From the NCBI GenBank assembly GCA_044227325.1, contig JBGAFI010000018.1:1-64000 (forward strand): DNA of 64,000 bases. Reading direction: 5' to 3'. The DNA comes from PFJX01 sp044227325. GTDB lineage: Bacteria > Pseudomonadota > Gammaproteobacteria > Burkholderiales > Thiobacillaceae. The notes below the pieces were generated by a model that ran no database searches, was not told the DNA's origin, and was given only the letters and a program-made list of their open reading frames with translations. Below, in pieces: positions 54,265 through 63,745 of this stretch. Each line of letters begins with the position of its first letter. The first letter of the stretch is position 1. The translations under genes were made by a program, and so were the position numbers.

Positions 54265-56655
54265 TTAGCCCGGCCACTTCCAGTCGCGCAGCGCGGGCAT
54301 GTCGGTGCCGTGCTGGTAGGCGTAGTTGCGGCATTCGATCTGCATGTCCTTGAGCTTTTCCTTGACGTGGGCGCCGGACACATTGAGGCCGGGCACCCGG
54401 TCGATGACGTCGATGGCCAGGCTGAAGCGGTCGATCTCGTTGCGGATGGCCAGCTCCAGAGGGGTGTTGATGTTGCCCTTCTCCTTGTAGCCGCGCACGT
54501 GCAGGTTGTGGTGGTTGCTGCGCCGGTAGGCCAGGCGGTGCACCAGCCAGGGGTAGCCGTGGAAGTTGAAGATGATGGGCCGGTCGGTGGTGAACAGGCT
54601 GTCGAAGTCCCGGTCGCTCAAGCCGTGCGGGTGCTCGCCGGCGGGCGTGAGCTTGTACAGGTCCACCACGTTGATGAAGCGGATCTTCAGGGCCGGGAAG
54701 TGCTGCCTGAGCAGCATGACCGCGGCCAGGCTCTCCTGGGTGGGCACGTCGCCGCAGCAGGCCATGACCACGTCGGGCTCGGCGCCCTGGTCGTTGCTGG
54801 CCCATTCCCAGATGCCGATGCCCTTGGTGCAGTGCTTGATGGCGGCGTCCATGTCCAGGAATTGCAGGTGCTTCTGCTTGTCGCAGACGATGACGTTGAC
54901 GTCGTTGGTGCTGTTCAGGCAGTGGTTGGCCACGGACAGCAGGCAGTTGGCGTCCGGCGGCAGGTAGATGCGGGTCACGCGCGGGCTCTTGTTCACCACC
55001 AGGTCCAGGAAGCCCGGATCCTGGTGGGTGAAGCCGTTGTGGTCCTGGCGCCAGACCGTGGAGGTGATGAGCAGGTTCAGGCTGGAGACCGGCGCGCGCC
55101 AGGGGATGTCCTCGGAGATGTCCAGCCACTTGGCGTGCTGGTTGAACATGGAATCGATGACGTGGACGAAGGCTTCGTAGGTGGAGAAGAAGCCGTGCCG
55201 GCCGGTGAGCAGATAACCTTCCAGCCAGCCTTCCAGGGTGTGCTCCGAGAGCATTTCCATGACCTTGCCGTCGACGGCCAGGTGGCTGCCGTCGGCGTCC
55301 TCGGGCAGCATGTCGGCGAGCCAGGTCTTGCCGCTGACGGCATAGATGTCGTCCAGCTTGTTGGAGGAATTCTCGTCCGGGCCGAACACGCGGAAGTTGT
55401 CCGGATTCGCGCGCATGATGTCGCGCAGGAAGGCGCCCAGCGGGCGCGTGTTCTCCACTTCCGAGGCGCCCGGCGCCGTGACCGCCGGCGCGTAGTCGCG
55501 GAAATCGGGCAGGCGCAGGGCGCGCCGCAGGGTGCCGCCGTTGGCATGGGGATTGGCGCTCATGCGCCGGTTGCCTCGCGGCGCCAGGGCCTTCAACTCG
55601 GGAATCAAGCGGCCCTTCGCATCGAACAGTTCCTCGGGTTTGTAGCTCCGCAGCCACGCCTCCAGCATCATCAGATGGCGCGGGTTCTCGCGCAGGCCGG
55701 CGATGGGCACCTGGTGGGCGCGCCAGAAGCCCTCCACCCGATGGCCGTCCACCTCCTTGGGGCCGGTCCAGCCCTTGGGGGAACGCAGCACGATCATGGG
55801 CCAGCGCGGCCGGAACGGGACGCCGGATTCCCGCGCCTGCTTCTGGGCGGCGCGGATTTCGCCGACGCAATGTTCCAGGGTCGCCGCCATGGCCTGGTGC
55901 ATGAAGGCCGGATCCTCGCCCTCGACGAAATAAGGCGTCCAGCCATAGCCCCGGAACAGGTGATCCAGCTCCTCCCGGCTGACCCGGGCGAGCAGCGTCG
56001 GGTTGTTGATCTTGTAGCCGTTCAAATGAAGGATGGGTAGCACCGCGCCGTCGCGGATGGGATTGAGGAACTTGTTCGCGTGCCAGGAGGTGGCCAGGGG
56101 ACCGGTTTCCGATTCGCCGTCGCCCACCACCGTCGCCACCAGCAGGTCCGGGTTGTCGTAGGCGGCGCCGAAGGCATGGGACAGGCTGTAGCCCAGCTCG
56201 CCGCCCTCGTGGATGGAACCGGGGGTTTCCGGCGTGCAGTGGCTGCCGATGCCGCCCGGGAAGGAGAACTCCTTGAAGAAGTGGCGCAGGCCTTCCTCGT
56301 CCTCGCCCTTGTTGGGATAGACCTCGGAATAGGTGCCCTCCAGGTACACCGGCCCCAGCACCCCCGGGGCGCCGTGGCCGGGACCGGCGATGAAGATGGC
56401 GTTCAGATCCTGTTGGCGGATGAGCCGGTTCAGGTGGGTCCAGACGAAGGACAGGCCCGGGCTGGAACCCCAGTGGCCGAGCAGACGGTTCTTGGTGTGA
56501 TCGGCCTTCAGGGGTTCCCGCAGCAGGGGATTCTCTTGCAGGTAGATCATGCCCACCGCCAGGTAATTGCAGGCGCGCCACCAGGCGTGCATGCGTTCCA
56601 GTTCGTCCGCGTCCAGGGGGGTGTGGGTGAGGGTGGCGTGGGAGGAAAGGGTCAT
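54265..56655 (-). CDS. xfp: Phosphoketolase (xylulose-5-phosphate/fructose-6-phosphate)
   Basis: A 796-residue thiamine-diphosphate enzyme of normal family length. GHWGSSPGLSFVWTHLNRLI, AGPGHGAPGVLGPVYLEGTYSEVYPN and GGIGSHCTPETPGSIHEGGELGYSLSHAFGA are family blocks. GDGESETGPLATSWH is the diphosphate/metal motif and VIVCDKQKHLQF lies in the C-terminal half. It splits xylulose-5-P or fructose-6-P with phosphate into acetyl phosphate and a shorter sugar phosphate. It lies 71 bases downstream of ackA on the same strand, so acetyl phosphate can be turned directly into acetate and ATP. Confidence 0.95.
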   Translation of the reverse strand: MTLSSHATLTHTPLDADELERMHAWWRACNYLAVGMIYLQENPLLREPLKADHTKNRLLGHWGSSPGLSFVWTHLNRLIRQQDLNAIFIAGPGHGAPGVLGPVYLEGTYSEVYPNKGEDEEGLRHFFKEFSFPGGIGSHCTPETPGSIHEGGELGYSLSHAFGAAYDNPDLLVATVVGDGESETGPLATSWHANKFLNPIRDGAVLPILHLNGYKINNPTLLARVSREELDHLFRGYGWTPYFVEGEDPAFMHQAMAATLEHCVGEIRAAQKQARESGVPFRPRWPMIVLRSPKGWTGPKEVDGHRVEGFWRAHQVPIAGLRENPRHLMMLEAWLRSYKPEELFDAKGRLIPELKALAPRGNRRMSANPHANGGTLRRALRLPDFRDYAPAVTAPGASEVENTRPLGAFLRDIMRANPDNFRVFGPDENSSNKLDDIYAVSGKTWLADMLPEDADGSHLAVDGKVMEMLSEHTLEGWLEGYLLTGRHGFFSTYEAFVHVIDSMFNQHAKWLDISEDIPWRAPVSSLNLLITSTVWRQDHNGFTHQDPGFLDLVVNKSPRVTRIYLPPDANCLLSVANHCLNSTNDVNVIVCDKQKHLQFLDMDAAIKHCTKGIGIWEWASNDQGAEPDVVMACCGDVPTQESLAAVMLLRQHFPALKIRFINVVDLYKLTPAGEHPHGLSDRDFDSLFTTDRPIIFNFHGYPWLVHRLAYRRSNHHNLHVRGYKEKGNINTPLELAIRNEIDRFSLAIDVIDRVPGLNVSGAHVKEKLKDMQIECRNYAYQHGTDMPALRDWKWPG

Positions 56656-56726
56656 GGTGTGCTCCAGTGGATGCTGCGAAAGGTGGAAGCCGGTTCCGGG
56701 CTAGACATGCGCGTGGCCGCTGCCGT

Positions 56727-57920
56727 TCAAGGATCGGCGTCCGGTTCGGCGATGCCGGCCAGGGTCCAGGTCTGGCGGGCGATGACGCCTTCCTCGTCGG
56801 TGGGGATCACCCAGGCGGAGACCCGGCTCGCCGGCGTGCTGATGCGCGGCCCGTGGGTTTCGTTGGCCGCCGCGTCCAGTTCCAGGCCCAGCCAGGCCAG
56901 GCGCCGGCAGATGTCGGCGCGCACCGGCGCCGCGTGCTCGCCGATGCCGGCGGTGAACACCAGGGCATCCAGTCCCGCCAGGGCCGTGGCCATGGCGGCC
57001 ACCGCCTGGGCCACCTTGTAGGCGAACAGTTCCAGGGCCTCGCGGGCGTAGGCGACGCCGCTTTCCTGCAACTCCCGCACGTCGCAGGTGATGCCGGACA
57101 GGCCCATGAGGCCGGAGCGGTTGTGCAGCAGATCGGTGAGTTCGGCCAGGCCCATGCCCCGCTCGCGCATCAGGTAGAGCAGCACGCCCGGGTCCAGGGC
57201 GCCGCAGCGGGTGCCCATGGGAATGCCGTCCAGGGGCGTGAAACTCATGGTGGTGTCCAGGCTGCGCCGCGCCTTCATCGCGCACAGGCTGGCGCCGTTG
57301 CCCAGATGGGCCACCACCACGCGGCCGTCGGCGGCCGCGCCCAGGTGATCCGGCAGCACGTCGGCGATGTGCTGGTAGGACAGGCCGTGGAAGCCGTAGC
57401 GGCGGATGCCCGCCTCCAGCATCCGCCGGGGCAGGGCGAAACTGCGGGCCACGGGCGGCAGGGTGTGGTGGAAGGCGGTGTCGAAGCAGGCCACCTGCGG
57501 CAGGCCGGGACGCAAACGATCCAGGGCGCGGATCGCCGCCAGGTTGTGGGGCTGGTGCAGAGGGCTCAGCGGAATCAGGGATTCGAGTTCCGCGAGCACC
57601 GCTGCGTCCACCCGGGCCGGTCCCTGGAAGCGGCCGCCGCCGTGCACCACGCGATGGCCGACGGCGGCCAGGACCAGACCGGGCCGGCGCGCCTCCAGCC
57701 AGTCCAGCACCAGGCCCAGGGCGGCGTGGTGGTCGCGCACCACCAGATCCCGGTCCTCGAGCGCCGCCGGGTCTGCGGAATGGAGGATGCGGAAGCGGCC
57801 GTGGCGACCGATCTCCTCCACGGCGCCGCGATGCAGCAGGCGCGGCGCCGAACCGCTTGCCACGGTGTAGACGCCGAATTTCAGGCTGGATGAGCCGGCA
57901 TTCAGGATCAGCAGGTTCAA
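56727..57920 (-). CDS. ackA: Acetate kinase
   Basis: A 397-residue ASKHA-fold kinase: LILNAGSSSLKFGVY at the start, GHRVVHGG, CFDTAFHHTLP, RYGFHGLSYQHI, HLGNGASLCAM and FTAGIGEHAAPVRADIC. It interconverts acetyl phosphate and acetate with ATP formation. No phosphotransacetylase is adjacent. Instead xfp follows, a gene pair known from heterolactic and some methylotrophic bacteria, suggesting a phosphoketolase shunt. Confidence 0.95.
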   Translation of the reverse strand: MNLLILNAGSSSLKFGVYTVASGSAPRLLHRGAVEEIGRHGRFRILHSADPAALEDRDLVVRDHHAALGLVLDWLEARRPGLVLAAVGHRVVHGGGRFQGPARVDAAVLAELESLIPLSPLHQPHNLAAIRALDRLRPGLPQVACFDTAFHHTLPPVARSFALPRRMLEAGIRRYGFHGLSYQHIADVLPDHLGAAADGRVVVAHLGNGASLCAMKARRSLDTTMSFTPLDGIPMGTRCGALDPGVLLYLMRERGMGLAELTDLLHNRSGLMGLSGITCDVRELQESGVAYAREALELFAYKVAQAVAAMATALAGLDALVFTAGIGEHAAPVRADICRRLAWLGLELDAAANETHGPRISTPASRVSAWVIPTDEEGVIARQTWTLAGIAEPDADP

Positions 57921-58285
57921 GCCGTGTCTCCTCGCTCAAGCGGTGGAACCGTCCGGTCCGCGCGGGGGCCGTGCACCACGCTGGGTCCGGCGCGGCCGGG
58001 ACGCACCATCCCGCGTCACGTTTCCCGCTTTTCCCAGGTTGTCTCACAAGGCCGGAGCCGGCCCGCGCGGCCTTGGCACGGCGCATCCTGCGCCCGCTGT
58101 GTTGCAGAAAATCGCCATTGCAAACAGCGACTAATCTGCAACTATCGTGCCATGGGCTTGCCCGTATCGGGCCGACGGCCGAGGCGGTCTTCGCCAAGTC
58201 AGCCAGATCCATCATACCGTTAACCCCCTTTCCCTCGGCCCGGCGTTTAAGCGGATGTCCTTCCTCAACCGATCAGGAGCCCATC
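57921..58285. other. Divergent intergenic region, ackA promoter side and secreted-protein promoter
   Basis: This 365-base gap separates ackA (minus) from a secreted-protein gene (plus). It is GC-rich, with a local drop in GC around 58105-58145. No RNA gene or convincing promoter motif could be identified. AGGAG just before 58286 is the ribosome site of the downstream gene. Confidence 0.4.
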
Positions 58286-59092
58286 ATGCTTGCCAGAGTC
58301 TTTGTCCTCATCCTCGCCATCCTCGCCGTCAGCTTGCCCGCCCGGGCGGGACGGCTGCTGGACCTGGAGATCGTCAACCGGTCCAGCGGGGAGACGCTGA
58401 GCCCTTACCGCCATGGCGGAGAGGCTTATGTGGCGGGCAACCCAGGCGACCGTTACGCGGTGCGGCTGGTCAACCGCACCGGCCGGCGGCTGCTGGTGGT
58501 GCTGTCGGTGGACGGCGTGAACGCGGTGAGCGGCGAGACCGCGTCGCCCGACCAGTCCGGCTACGTGCTGGACCCCTGGGGGCGCACCGAGATCGCCGGC
58601 TGGCGCAAGAGCCTGAAGGAAATCGCCCAGTTCTATTTCACCGCGCTGCCGGATTCCTACGCGGCCCGCACCGACCGGCCGGACAACGTGGGGGTGATCG
58701 GCGCGGCGGTGTTCCGGGAGAAGGAATATCCGCCCCGGCCGGCGCTGTCCTTTCCCGAGCAGGCGCCCGCCGCCCGGGACGAAGCCCGTTCCGCCGAGGC
58801 GGCGGCCAACGATGGCGCCAAGGCGGCCGGCGCCGCGCCCGCGAGCCCCATGGCCCAGGCCCTGCGCAAGGCGGAACGCCTGGGTACCGGCCACGGCGAG
58901 CGGGAATACGCGCCCACCCGCTACACGCGCTTCGAGCGGGCCGGCGCCGCGCCCGACGAGGTGGTGAGCCTGCGCTACGACAGCCGGGACAATCTCGCGG
59001 CGCGCGGCGTCATCCCGCAGCCGCGCCCGCATTGGCCCCAGCCGGAGCCCCAGCCCTTCCCGGGCTGGTTCGTGCCCGACCCCCGGGGTTGA
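58286..59092 (+). CDS. Secreted protein of unknown function
   Basis: A 268-residue protein with a clear signal peptide: LARVFVLILAILAVSLPARA, cleavage expected after ARA near residue 21. The mature part starts GRLLDLEIVNRSSG and contains a beta-rich domain (YAVRLVNRTGRRLLVVLSVDGVNAVSGE, GWRKSLKEIAQFYF) then a Pro/Ala-rich tail ending QPFPGWFVPDPRG. Conserved hypothetical proteins of this kind occur in several proteobacteria. The AGGAG site six bases upstream fixes the start. Confidence 0.7.
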   Translation: MLARVFVLILAILAVSLPARAGRLLDLEIVNRSSGETLSPYRHGGEAYVAGNPGDRYAVRLVNRTGRRLLVVLSVDGVNAVSGETASPDQSGYVLDPWGRTEIAGWRKSLKEIAQFYFTALPDSYAARTDRPDNVGVIGAAVFREKEYPPRPALSFPEQAPAARDEARSAEAAANDGAKAAGAAPASPMAQALRKAERLGTGHGEREYAPTRYTRFERAGAAPDEVVSLRYDSRDNLAARGVIPQPRPHWPQPEPQPFPGWFVPDPRG

Positions 59093-59188
59093 GCCGATGC
59101 GCGCCGCCCGCGACCGGCGCGGCGCGCGGGCCATGGCGGGGTGAATCAAGATAGAATTGTCCTGAATAAGGCAAGCAGGAGAATTCCG

Positions 59189-59479
59189 ATGTTGCAAAGC
59201 TGTAAAGCGACCGACCGTTATGTGAGCTTCCAGGGCATAGACTGCGACGGCAACGCCCTGCGGGTCATGGAACATATCGAGCGGCATATGGCCATTCCCG
59301 GGCGCAGCAATCCATTCTGGGACTATTTCATGAAGAAACGGGCCGGGGGGTCGGGGCCCAGGCCGGACGACCTGTTCCTGATCCATTCCAATATCAATCA
59401 GGTCCGCGAGTTGTTCGAGACCTGGGCGGATGCGGAGGCCATGGCCCTATTGGCGCAACTGGAAGAGGAATGCTGCTGA
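59189..59479 (+). CDS. cowN: N2-fixation sustaining protein CowN
   Basis: A 96-residue cytoplasmic protein. DRYVSFQGIDCDGNALRVMEHIERH, NPFWDYFMKK, DDLFLIHSNINQVRELFE and the C-terminal LLAQLEEECC match CowN, which protects nitrogenase from inhibition by carbon monoxide. AGGAG seven bases before ATG 59189 sets the start. No nif gene is in the window, and no NifA/sigma-54 promoter was seen upstream. Its presence implies the organism is, or descended from, a nitrogen fixer. The esterase gene overlaps its end by ten bases. Confidence 0.85.
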   Translation: MLQSCKATDRYVSFQGIDCDGNALRVMEHIERHMAIPGRSNPFWDYFMKKRAGGSGPRPDDLFLIHSNINQVRELFETWADAEAMALLAQLEEECC

Positions 59480-60471
59480 AGGCGGGCTCCCGTCCCGTCC
59501 GCCTGATGCTTTGCCTCGCGCTGTGGGCGGGAACGCCGGGCGCCGCCCCCGCCGCCGCGCCGGAGCAGCCCGCTTCCGGCCGGCACACCCTGATGCACGA
59601 CGGGCTCGAGCGCGGCTATGTGGTCCGCGTGCCCGGACTTCCCGCGCCGGGCGCCCGCTTGCCGCTGGTCCTGGTGCTGCATGGCGGCGGCGGCAACGCG
59701 GGCTTCGCGGAACGGATGACGGGCTTCACCGGCAAGGCCATGCAGGAAGGCTTCATCGTCGTCTATCCCGAGGGGACCGGCCGCTTCAAAGGCCTGCTCG
59801 GCGGCAGCCTGCTGACCTGGAACGCGGGCCATTGCTGCGGCCAGGCGATGCAGCGGCGGGTGGACGACGTGGGCTTCATCGCCGCGCTGATCGACAAACT
59901 GGTGGCGGATTACCCGGTGGACCCGGCACGGATCTACGCGACCGGCATGTCCAACGGCGGCATGATGACGCATCGTCTGGGCATCGCCCTGTCCGACCGC
60001 ATCGCCGCCATCGCCCCGGTGGTGGCGACCGTGTTCGGTGACGAGGCCAAGCCGGCGCGGCCGGTGTCCGCGCTCATGATCAACGGCCTGCTCGATACCT
60101 CCGTGCCGCATCTCGGCGGGGCGCCCGGCGGCCGCTTTCCCGGCGCCTGGGACGGGACGCCGGCGCAACCCGCCCCGGCCCAGGCGACTTTCTGGGCCGG
60201 GGCCGACGGCTGCGCCCGGGAGCCGGAGCGGCGGGACGCCGGCGCCTACATCCTCCTGCGCCACGCCTGCCCGGCGGACGAAGCGGTCGAGCTGTATCTG
60301 GTCAAGGACAACGGCCATGCCTGGCCGGGCGGCCAGCCGGGCGGCCGGCGCGGCGACAAGCCGAGCGCGTCCCTGGACGCGACCGATCTGATCTGGCGCT
60401 TTTTCCGCGCCCACGCGCGCAACGCCCGGCCCGGCATGGAGACGCCCGCGCGCCAGAGCGCCGCGCCATAG
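59470..60471 (+). CDS. PHB-depolymerase/feruloyl-esterase-family secreted hydrolase
   Basis: A 333-residue alpha/beta hydrolase with an N-terminal signal peptide (LMLCLALWAGTPGAAPAAA). The fold starts with RGYVVRVPG and LPLVLVLHGGGGNAGF as oxyanion region, and the nucleophile elbow is ATGMSNGGMMTH. A catalytic His follows in VKDNGHAWPGG. It belongs to the LpqC-like esterase group, acting on short polyesters or feruloyl esters. The substrate is not identifiable. The ATG lies in the end of cowN. Confidence 0.82.
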   Translation: MLLKAGSRPVRLMLCLALWAGTPGAAPAAAPEQPASGRHTLMHDGLERGYVVRVPGLPAPGARLPLVLVLHGGGGNAGFAERMTGFTGKAMQEGFIVVYPEGTGRFKGLLGGSLLTWNAGHCCGQAMQRRVDDVGFIAALIDKLVADYPVDPARIYATGMSNGGMMTHRLGIALSDRIAAIAPVVATVFGDEAKPARPVSALMINGLLDTSVPHLGGAPGGRFPGAWDGTPAQPAPAQATFWAGADGCAREPERRDAGAYILLRHACPADEAVELYLVKDNGHAWPGGQPGGRRGDKPSASLDATDLIWRFFRAHARNARPGMETPARQSAAP

Positions 60472-60487
60472 CCGGAAAATCCTTTTC

Positions 60488-60510
60488 CGGAAAAATATTT
60501 CCGATTTTTT
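60488..60510 (+). terminator. Intrinsic terminator after the esterase gene
   Basis: CGGAAA and TTTCCG form a six-pair stem with an AATA loop, followed directly by ATTTTTT. It overlaps a second hairpin (CCGGAAAA/TTTTCCGG) just upstream. Located about 16 bases after the stop, it is the clearest terminator in the window. Confidence 0.65.
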
Positions 60511-60670
60511 CATCTTGCCCGCAGGCCCCGCCCCACGCGGGATAGGGAAAATTCGCCGGGCGCTTCCGCGCGGATCCGCGCTTGCCCGGGCTCGCCGGCC
60601 TTTGCTAAGGTGAAACGCCGCCCCGTAGCCGGCGCGCGGATTTCCCGCCAAAAACCCGGAAGTGAATGCG

Positions 60671-61744
60671 ATGTTACGAACAGCTACGAGCCTGTTGTTG
60701 CTCTCCCTTTTTGCCGGCGGTTGCAGTTACCACGGCCCCGACGCGGTACGCCTGACCCGCCCCGAATACAATGTCGTCATCCAGCAGACCAACGAGCAGG
60801 AGTTGCTGCTCAACCTGGTGCGCCTGAAATACCGGGACACGCCCTATTTTCTGAGCGTGGAGAAGGTGGCCTCGAGCCTGGAATTCACGCGCGGCCTGTC
60901 CGCCGGTGCCGCCCTGCCCGAATCCGCGAACAAGAGTTTTTCCCTGGCCGGCAGCATCGGCTTCGCGGAGAAGCCCACCCTGTTCTATTCGCCGCTGGAA
61001 GGCGAGCAGTTCGTGCGCCAGATGATGACGCCCCTGCCTCTCGACACGCTGATCCTGCTGGCGAACTCCGGCTGGTCCGTGGAGCGGGTGTTCGCGGTCA
61101 CCTTGCAGGAGATGAACGGTCTCCGGAACGCGCCCACCGCCTCCGGCCCGACCCCCTCCCGGGAACCGGAATACCGGGATTTCCGCGCCGCCCTCAAGCA
61201 CCTGCGCGCCTTGCAACTGCGCAAATGGGTGGAGTTGGGGCGCGTGTCCGGGGTCGCGGGGGGCGGACTGGAATTGCGCTTCGCGCCGGAGGCGGCCGCC
61301 GACGCGGACGCCCTGGCGGTGAAGCGCATGCTGGGCCTGGACCCGGCCCGGGACCGCTACCGCATGGTGCCGGGCCTGGGCGGCGCGGGCGGCGAGGCCA
61401 TCACGGTGGCGACCCGCTCCCTCATCGCCACCATGAATTACCTGTCCCAGGGCGTCGAAGCGCCCCGCGCGGACCGGGAGGCGGGACGCGTGACGCGCAC
61501 CCTGGGGGACGACGGCGAGATCTTCGATTGGCAGCGCATGCTGGCGGGGGTGTTCCACGTGGTGCCCAGTCCGGAGCGGCCGGACGACGCGGCGGTGGCG
61601 GTGCATTACCGGAATGCCTGGTTCCAGATCCGCGACGACGACCTGGACAGCAAGGCCACCTTCTCGCTGCTGTCCCAGTTGCTGGCCCTCCAGGGCGGGC
61701 AGATTCCCGGCCAGGGCGCGCCCATCAGCTATTCCATCCGCTGA
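60671..61744 (+). CDS. Lipoprotein of unknown function
   Basis: A 357-residue protein with a lipoprotein signal: LLLLSLFAGGC is the lipobox and the modified Cys lies near residue 20. The mature protein contains a long mixed domain (NEQELLLNLVRLKYRDTPYFLSVEKVASSLEF, TLILLANSGWSVERVFAVTLQEMNGL). It is probably anchored to the outer membrane. Uncharacterised proteins with this architecture are known in proteobacteria. ATG 60671 is preferred to a GTG nine bases earlier because GGAAG is better placed. Confidence 0.7.
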   Translation: MLRTATSLLLLSLFAGGCSYHGPDAVRLTRPEYNVVIQQTNEQELLLNLVRLKYRDTPYFLSVEKVASSLEFTRGLSAGAALPESANKSFSLAGSIGFAEKPTLFYSPLEGEQFVRQMMTPLPLDTLILLANSGWSVERVFAVTLQEMNGLRNAPTASGPTPSREPEYRDFRAALKHLRALQLRKWVELGRVSGVAGGGLELRFAPEAAADADALAVKRMLGLDPARDRYRMVPGLGGAGGEAITVATRSLIATMNYLSQGVEAPRADREAGRVTRTLGDDGEIFDWQRMLAGVFHVVPSPERPDDAAVAVHYRNAWFQIRDDDLDSKATFSLLSQLLALQGGQIPGQGAPISYSIR

Positions 61745-61798
61745 AACCATGATGCCCTCCCGCGCGGCAGCCGCCGGGAGGATGCGGCGCGGAGCGCG

Positions 61799-62059
61799 TC
61801 AGTGCAGTTGGCGCGCGCTCCGGTTGACGTAGAGCACCAGGCCGCCGGCGGACTGGACGCGGGCCATCTCGCCCCGGGCCACCAGCCTTGCCAGCGCCCG
61901 CTCCAGGGTTTCCAGGCCGAGGCCGGTGAAACGGTCCTTGGGCAGCCACCAGTCGCGGATGCCCTCCAGGGTGTCGGCGGCCTGACGGTGGGTGAGCAGG
62001 TACTCGGACAGCGCTTCCACTATCCGCTCCAGATCCTCGCTTTCGCTGCCGCGGCCCAT
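61799..62059 (-). CDS. Small hypothetical protein
   Basis: An 86-residue mostly helical protein (DLERIVEALSEYLLTHRQAADTLEGIRDWWLPK, ETLERALARLVARGEMARV) that resembles a winged-helix-like fold, closing with VLYVNRSARQLH. No family name. The start at 62059 is chosen because the region further upstream lacks conservation. Convergent with the lipoprotein gene. Confidence 0.5.
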   Translation of the reverse strand: MGRGSESEDLERIVEALSEYLLTHRQAADTLEGIRDWWLPKDRFTGLGLETLERALARLVARGEMARVQSAGGLVLYVNRSARQLH

Positions 62060-62227
62060 GTGGCGCCTTGCCCGATGATTTTGACCAGGATCAAACAGCA
62101 AGGCCTGTGCCAATAACGTAACTTGTTGAATATTAAGTTGAATACTTGTTAATGAGCGGATGCGCTCGGGGCCGGGGCCGGCCCGGGCGATGAAAACACG
62201 ACCCTATCGTCCAGAGGTCGGACAGGC

Positions 62228-63745
62228 TCAGTGGCGCAGCAGCCCGGCGATCACGAACACCGCCAGCAGCGCGGCGATGAGGGCGAGCCAGCGATTGCGC
62301 GCCTGCTGCTGGGCGAGCAGGACGGCGAGACCCGCTTCCAGTTTTTCCAGCCGGTCCGCGCGCAGGGCCTGGTGGGCCATGCGCGGCAACTGGGGCAGCA
62401 GGGTGCCCCAATAGGGGGTTTCTTCCTTGAAGGTGCGCAGCCAGCCGCGCCAGCCGATCTGCTCGCTCATCCAGCGTTCCAGGAAGGGTTTCGCGGTGGA
62501 CCAGAGATCCAGTTCCGGGTCCAGTTGCCGGCCCAGGCCCTCGATGTTGAGCAGGGTCTTCTGCAGCATGACCAGTTGCGGCTGGATTTCCATGCCGAAG
62601 CGGCGCGAGGTCTGGAACAGGCGCAGCAGCACCTTGCCGAAGGCGATTTCCTTCAATGGCCGGTCGAACACCGGCTCGCACACCGCGCGGATCGCGGCTT
62701 CGAACTCGTCGGCCCGGGTTTCCGCCGGCACCCAGCCCGCGTCCAGGTGGGCCTGGGCCACCTTCTTGTAGTCGCGCCGGAAGAAGGCCAGGAAGTTCTG
62801 CGCCAGGTAGTTCTTGTCCACCTCGTTGAGGGTGCCCATGATGCCGAAATCCAGGGCGATGTACTGGCCCTGGTCGGTCACCAGCACATTGCCCGGATGC
62901 ATGTCGGCGTGGAAGAAGCCGTCCCGGAACACCTGGGTGAAGAAGATTTCCACGCCGGCCCGGGCCAGGCGCGGGACGTCCACCCCCTCCGCGCGCAGCG
63001 CGTCCAGCTGGGAGATGGGCCGGCCGTTCATCCAGGTCATCACCATGACCTCCGGCGCGGAGTAGTCCCAGAACACTTCCGGCACCGCCAGCAGGGGCGA
63101 GTCGGCGAAATTGCGGTGCAGTTGCGAGCAGTTCGCGGCTTCCCGCACCAGATCCAGTTCGTCGTCCAGGTGCTTGGCGAATTCCGCCACCACCTCGCGC
63201 GGCTTCAGGCGCTTGCCGTCCCACCACAGGCGTTCGATCAGGCCGGCGAGGGCGTGCAGGAGCTGGACGTCGTGGCCGATGACGGTGTGGATGCCGGGGC
63301 GCAGCACCTTCACCGCCACCGCTTCCCCCGTCTTCAGCCGGGCCCGGTGCACCTGGGCCACGGACGCGGAGGCGACCGGCGTGTTGTCGAACTGGGCGAA
63401 CACCTCGGCCGCGTCGCGCCCGTAGGCCCGCTTGATGACCGCCAGGGCCTGGACGCTGGGGAAGGGGGGCACCCGGTCCTGGAGCCGGGCCAGTTCGTCG
63501 GCGATGTCGGCGGGAATCATGTCGCGCCGGGTGGACAGCATCTGGCCGAACTTGACGAAGATGGGGCCCAGGGATTCCAGCGCCAGGCGCAGGCGCACGC
63601 CCCGGGGCTGGGACAGGTCGCGCCAGAAGAACAGGGCGCGCACGCTGACACGCACCAGCTTGACCCGTTCGTGGCCGAGGAAGAACTCGTCCAGGCCGTA
63701 ACGGGCGGCGGTCAGACAGATGCGCAGGAGACGGAAGAGGTACAT
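62228..63745 (-). CDS. ubiB: UbiB, ABC1/ADCK-type kinase-like protein of ubiquinone synthesis
   Basis: A 505-residue protein kinase-like ATPase. It has the family KxGQ motif in GPIFVKFGQMLSTRRDM, ALA-type nucleotide loop SVAQVHRARL, VAVKVLRPG, HADMHPGNVLV as catalytic loop and IALDFGIMG as metal loop. Two hydrophobic segments at the C-terminus (RNRWLALIAALLAVFVIAGLL) anchor it to the membrane. UbiB is required for aerobic ubiquinone synthesis. It overlaps ubiJ in TGATG, indicating an operon. Confidence 0.95.
   Translation of the reverse strand: MYLFRLLRICLTAARYGLDEFFLGHERVKLVRVSVRALFFWRDLSQPRGVRLRLALESLGPIFVKFGQMLSTRRDMIPADIADELARLQDRVPPFPSVQALAVIKRAYGRDAAEVFAQFDNTPVASASVAQVHRARLKTGEAVAVKVLRPGIHTVIGHDVQLLHALAGLIERLWWDGKRLKPREVVAEFAKHLDDELDLVREAANCSQLHRNFADSPLLAVPEVFWDYSAPEVMVMTWMNGRPISQLDALRAEGVDVPRLARAGVEIFFTQVFRDGFFHADMHPGNVLVTDQGQYIALDFGIMGTLNEVDKNYLAQNFLAFFRRDYKKVAQAHLDAGWVPAETRADEFEAAIRAVCEPVFDRPLKEIAFGKVLLRLFQTSRRFGMEIQPQLVMLQKTLLNIEGLGRQLDPELDLWSTAKPFLERWMSEQIGWRGWLRTFKEETPYWGTLLPQLPRMAHQALRADRLEKLEAGLAVLLAQQQARNRWLALIAALLAVFVIAGLLRH

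Noticed and set aside
54154..57893. Long open frames opposite xfp and ackA
   Set aside because: They overlap clear, full-length enzymes and show no motifs of their own.
58070..58100. TGGCAC sequence that suggested a sigma-54 promoter between ackA and the secreted-protein gene
   Set aside because: The downstream GC element is three bases out of register with the -24/-12 spacing.
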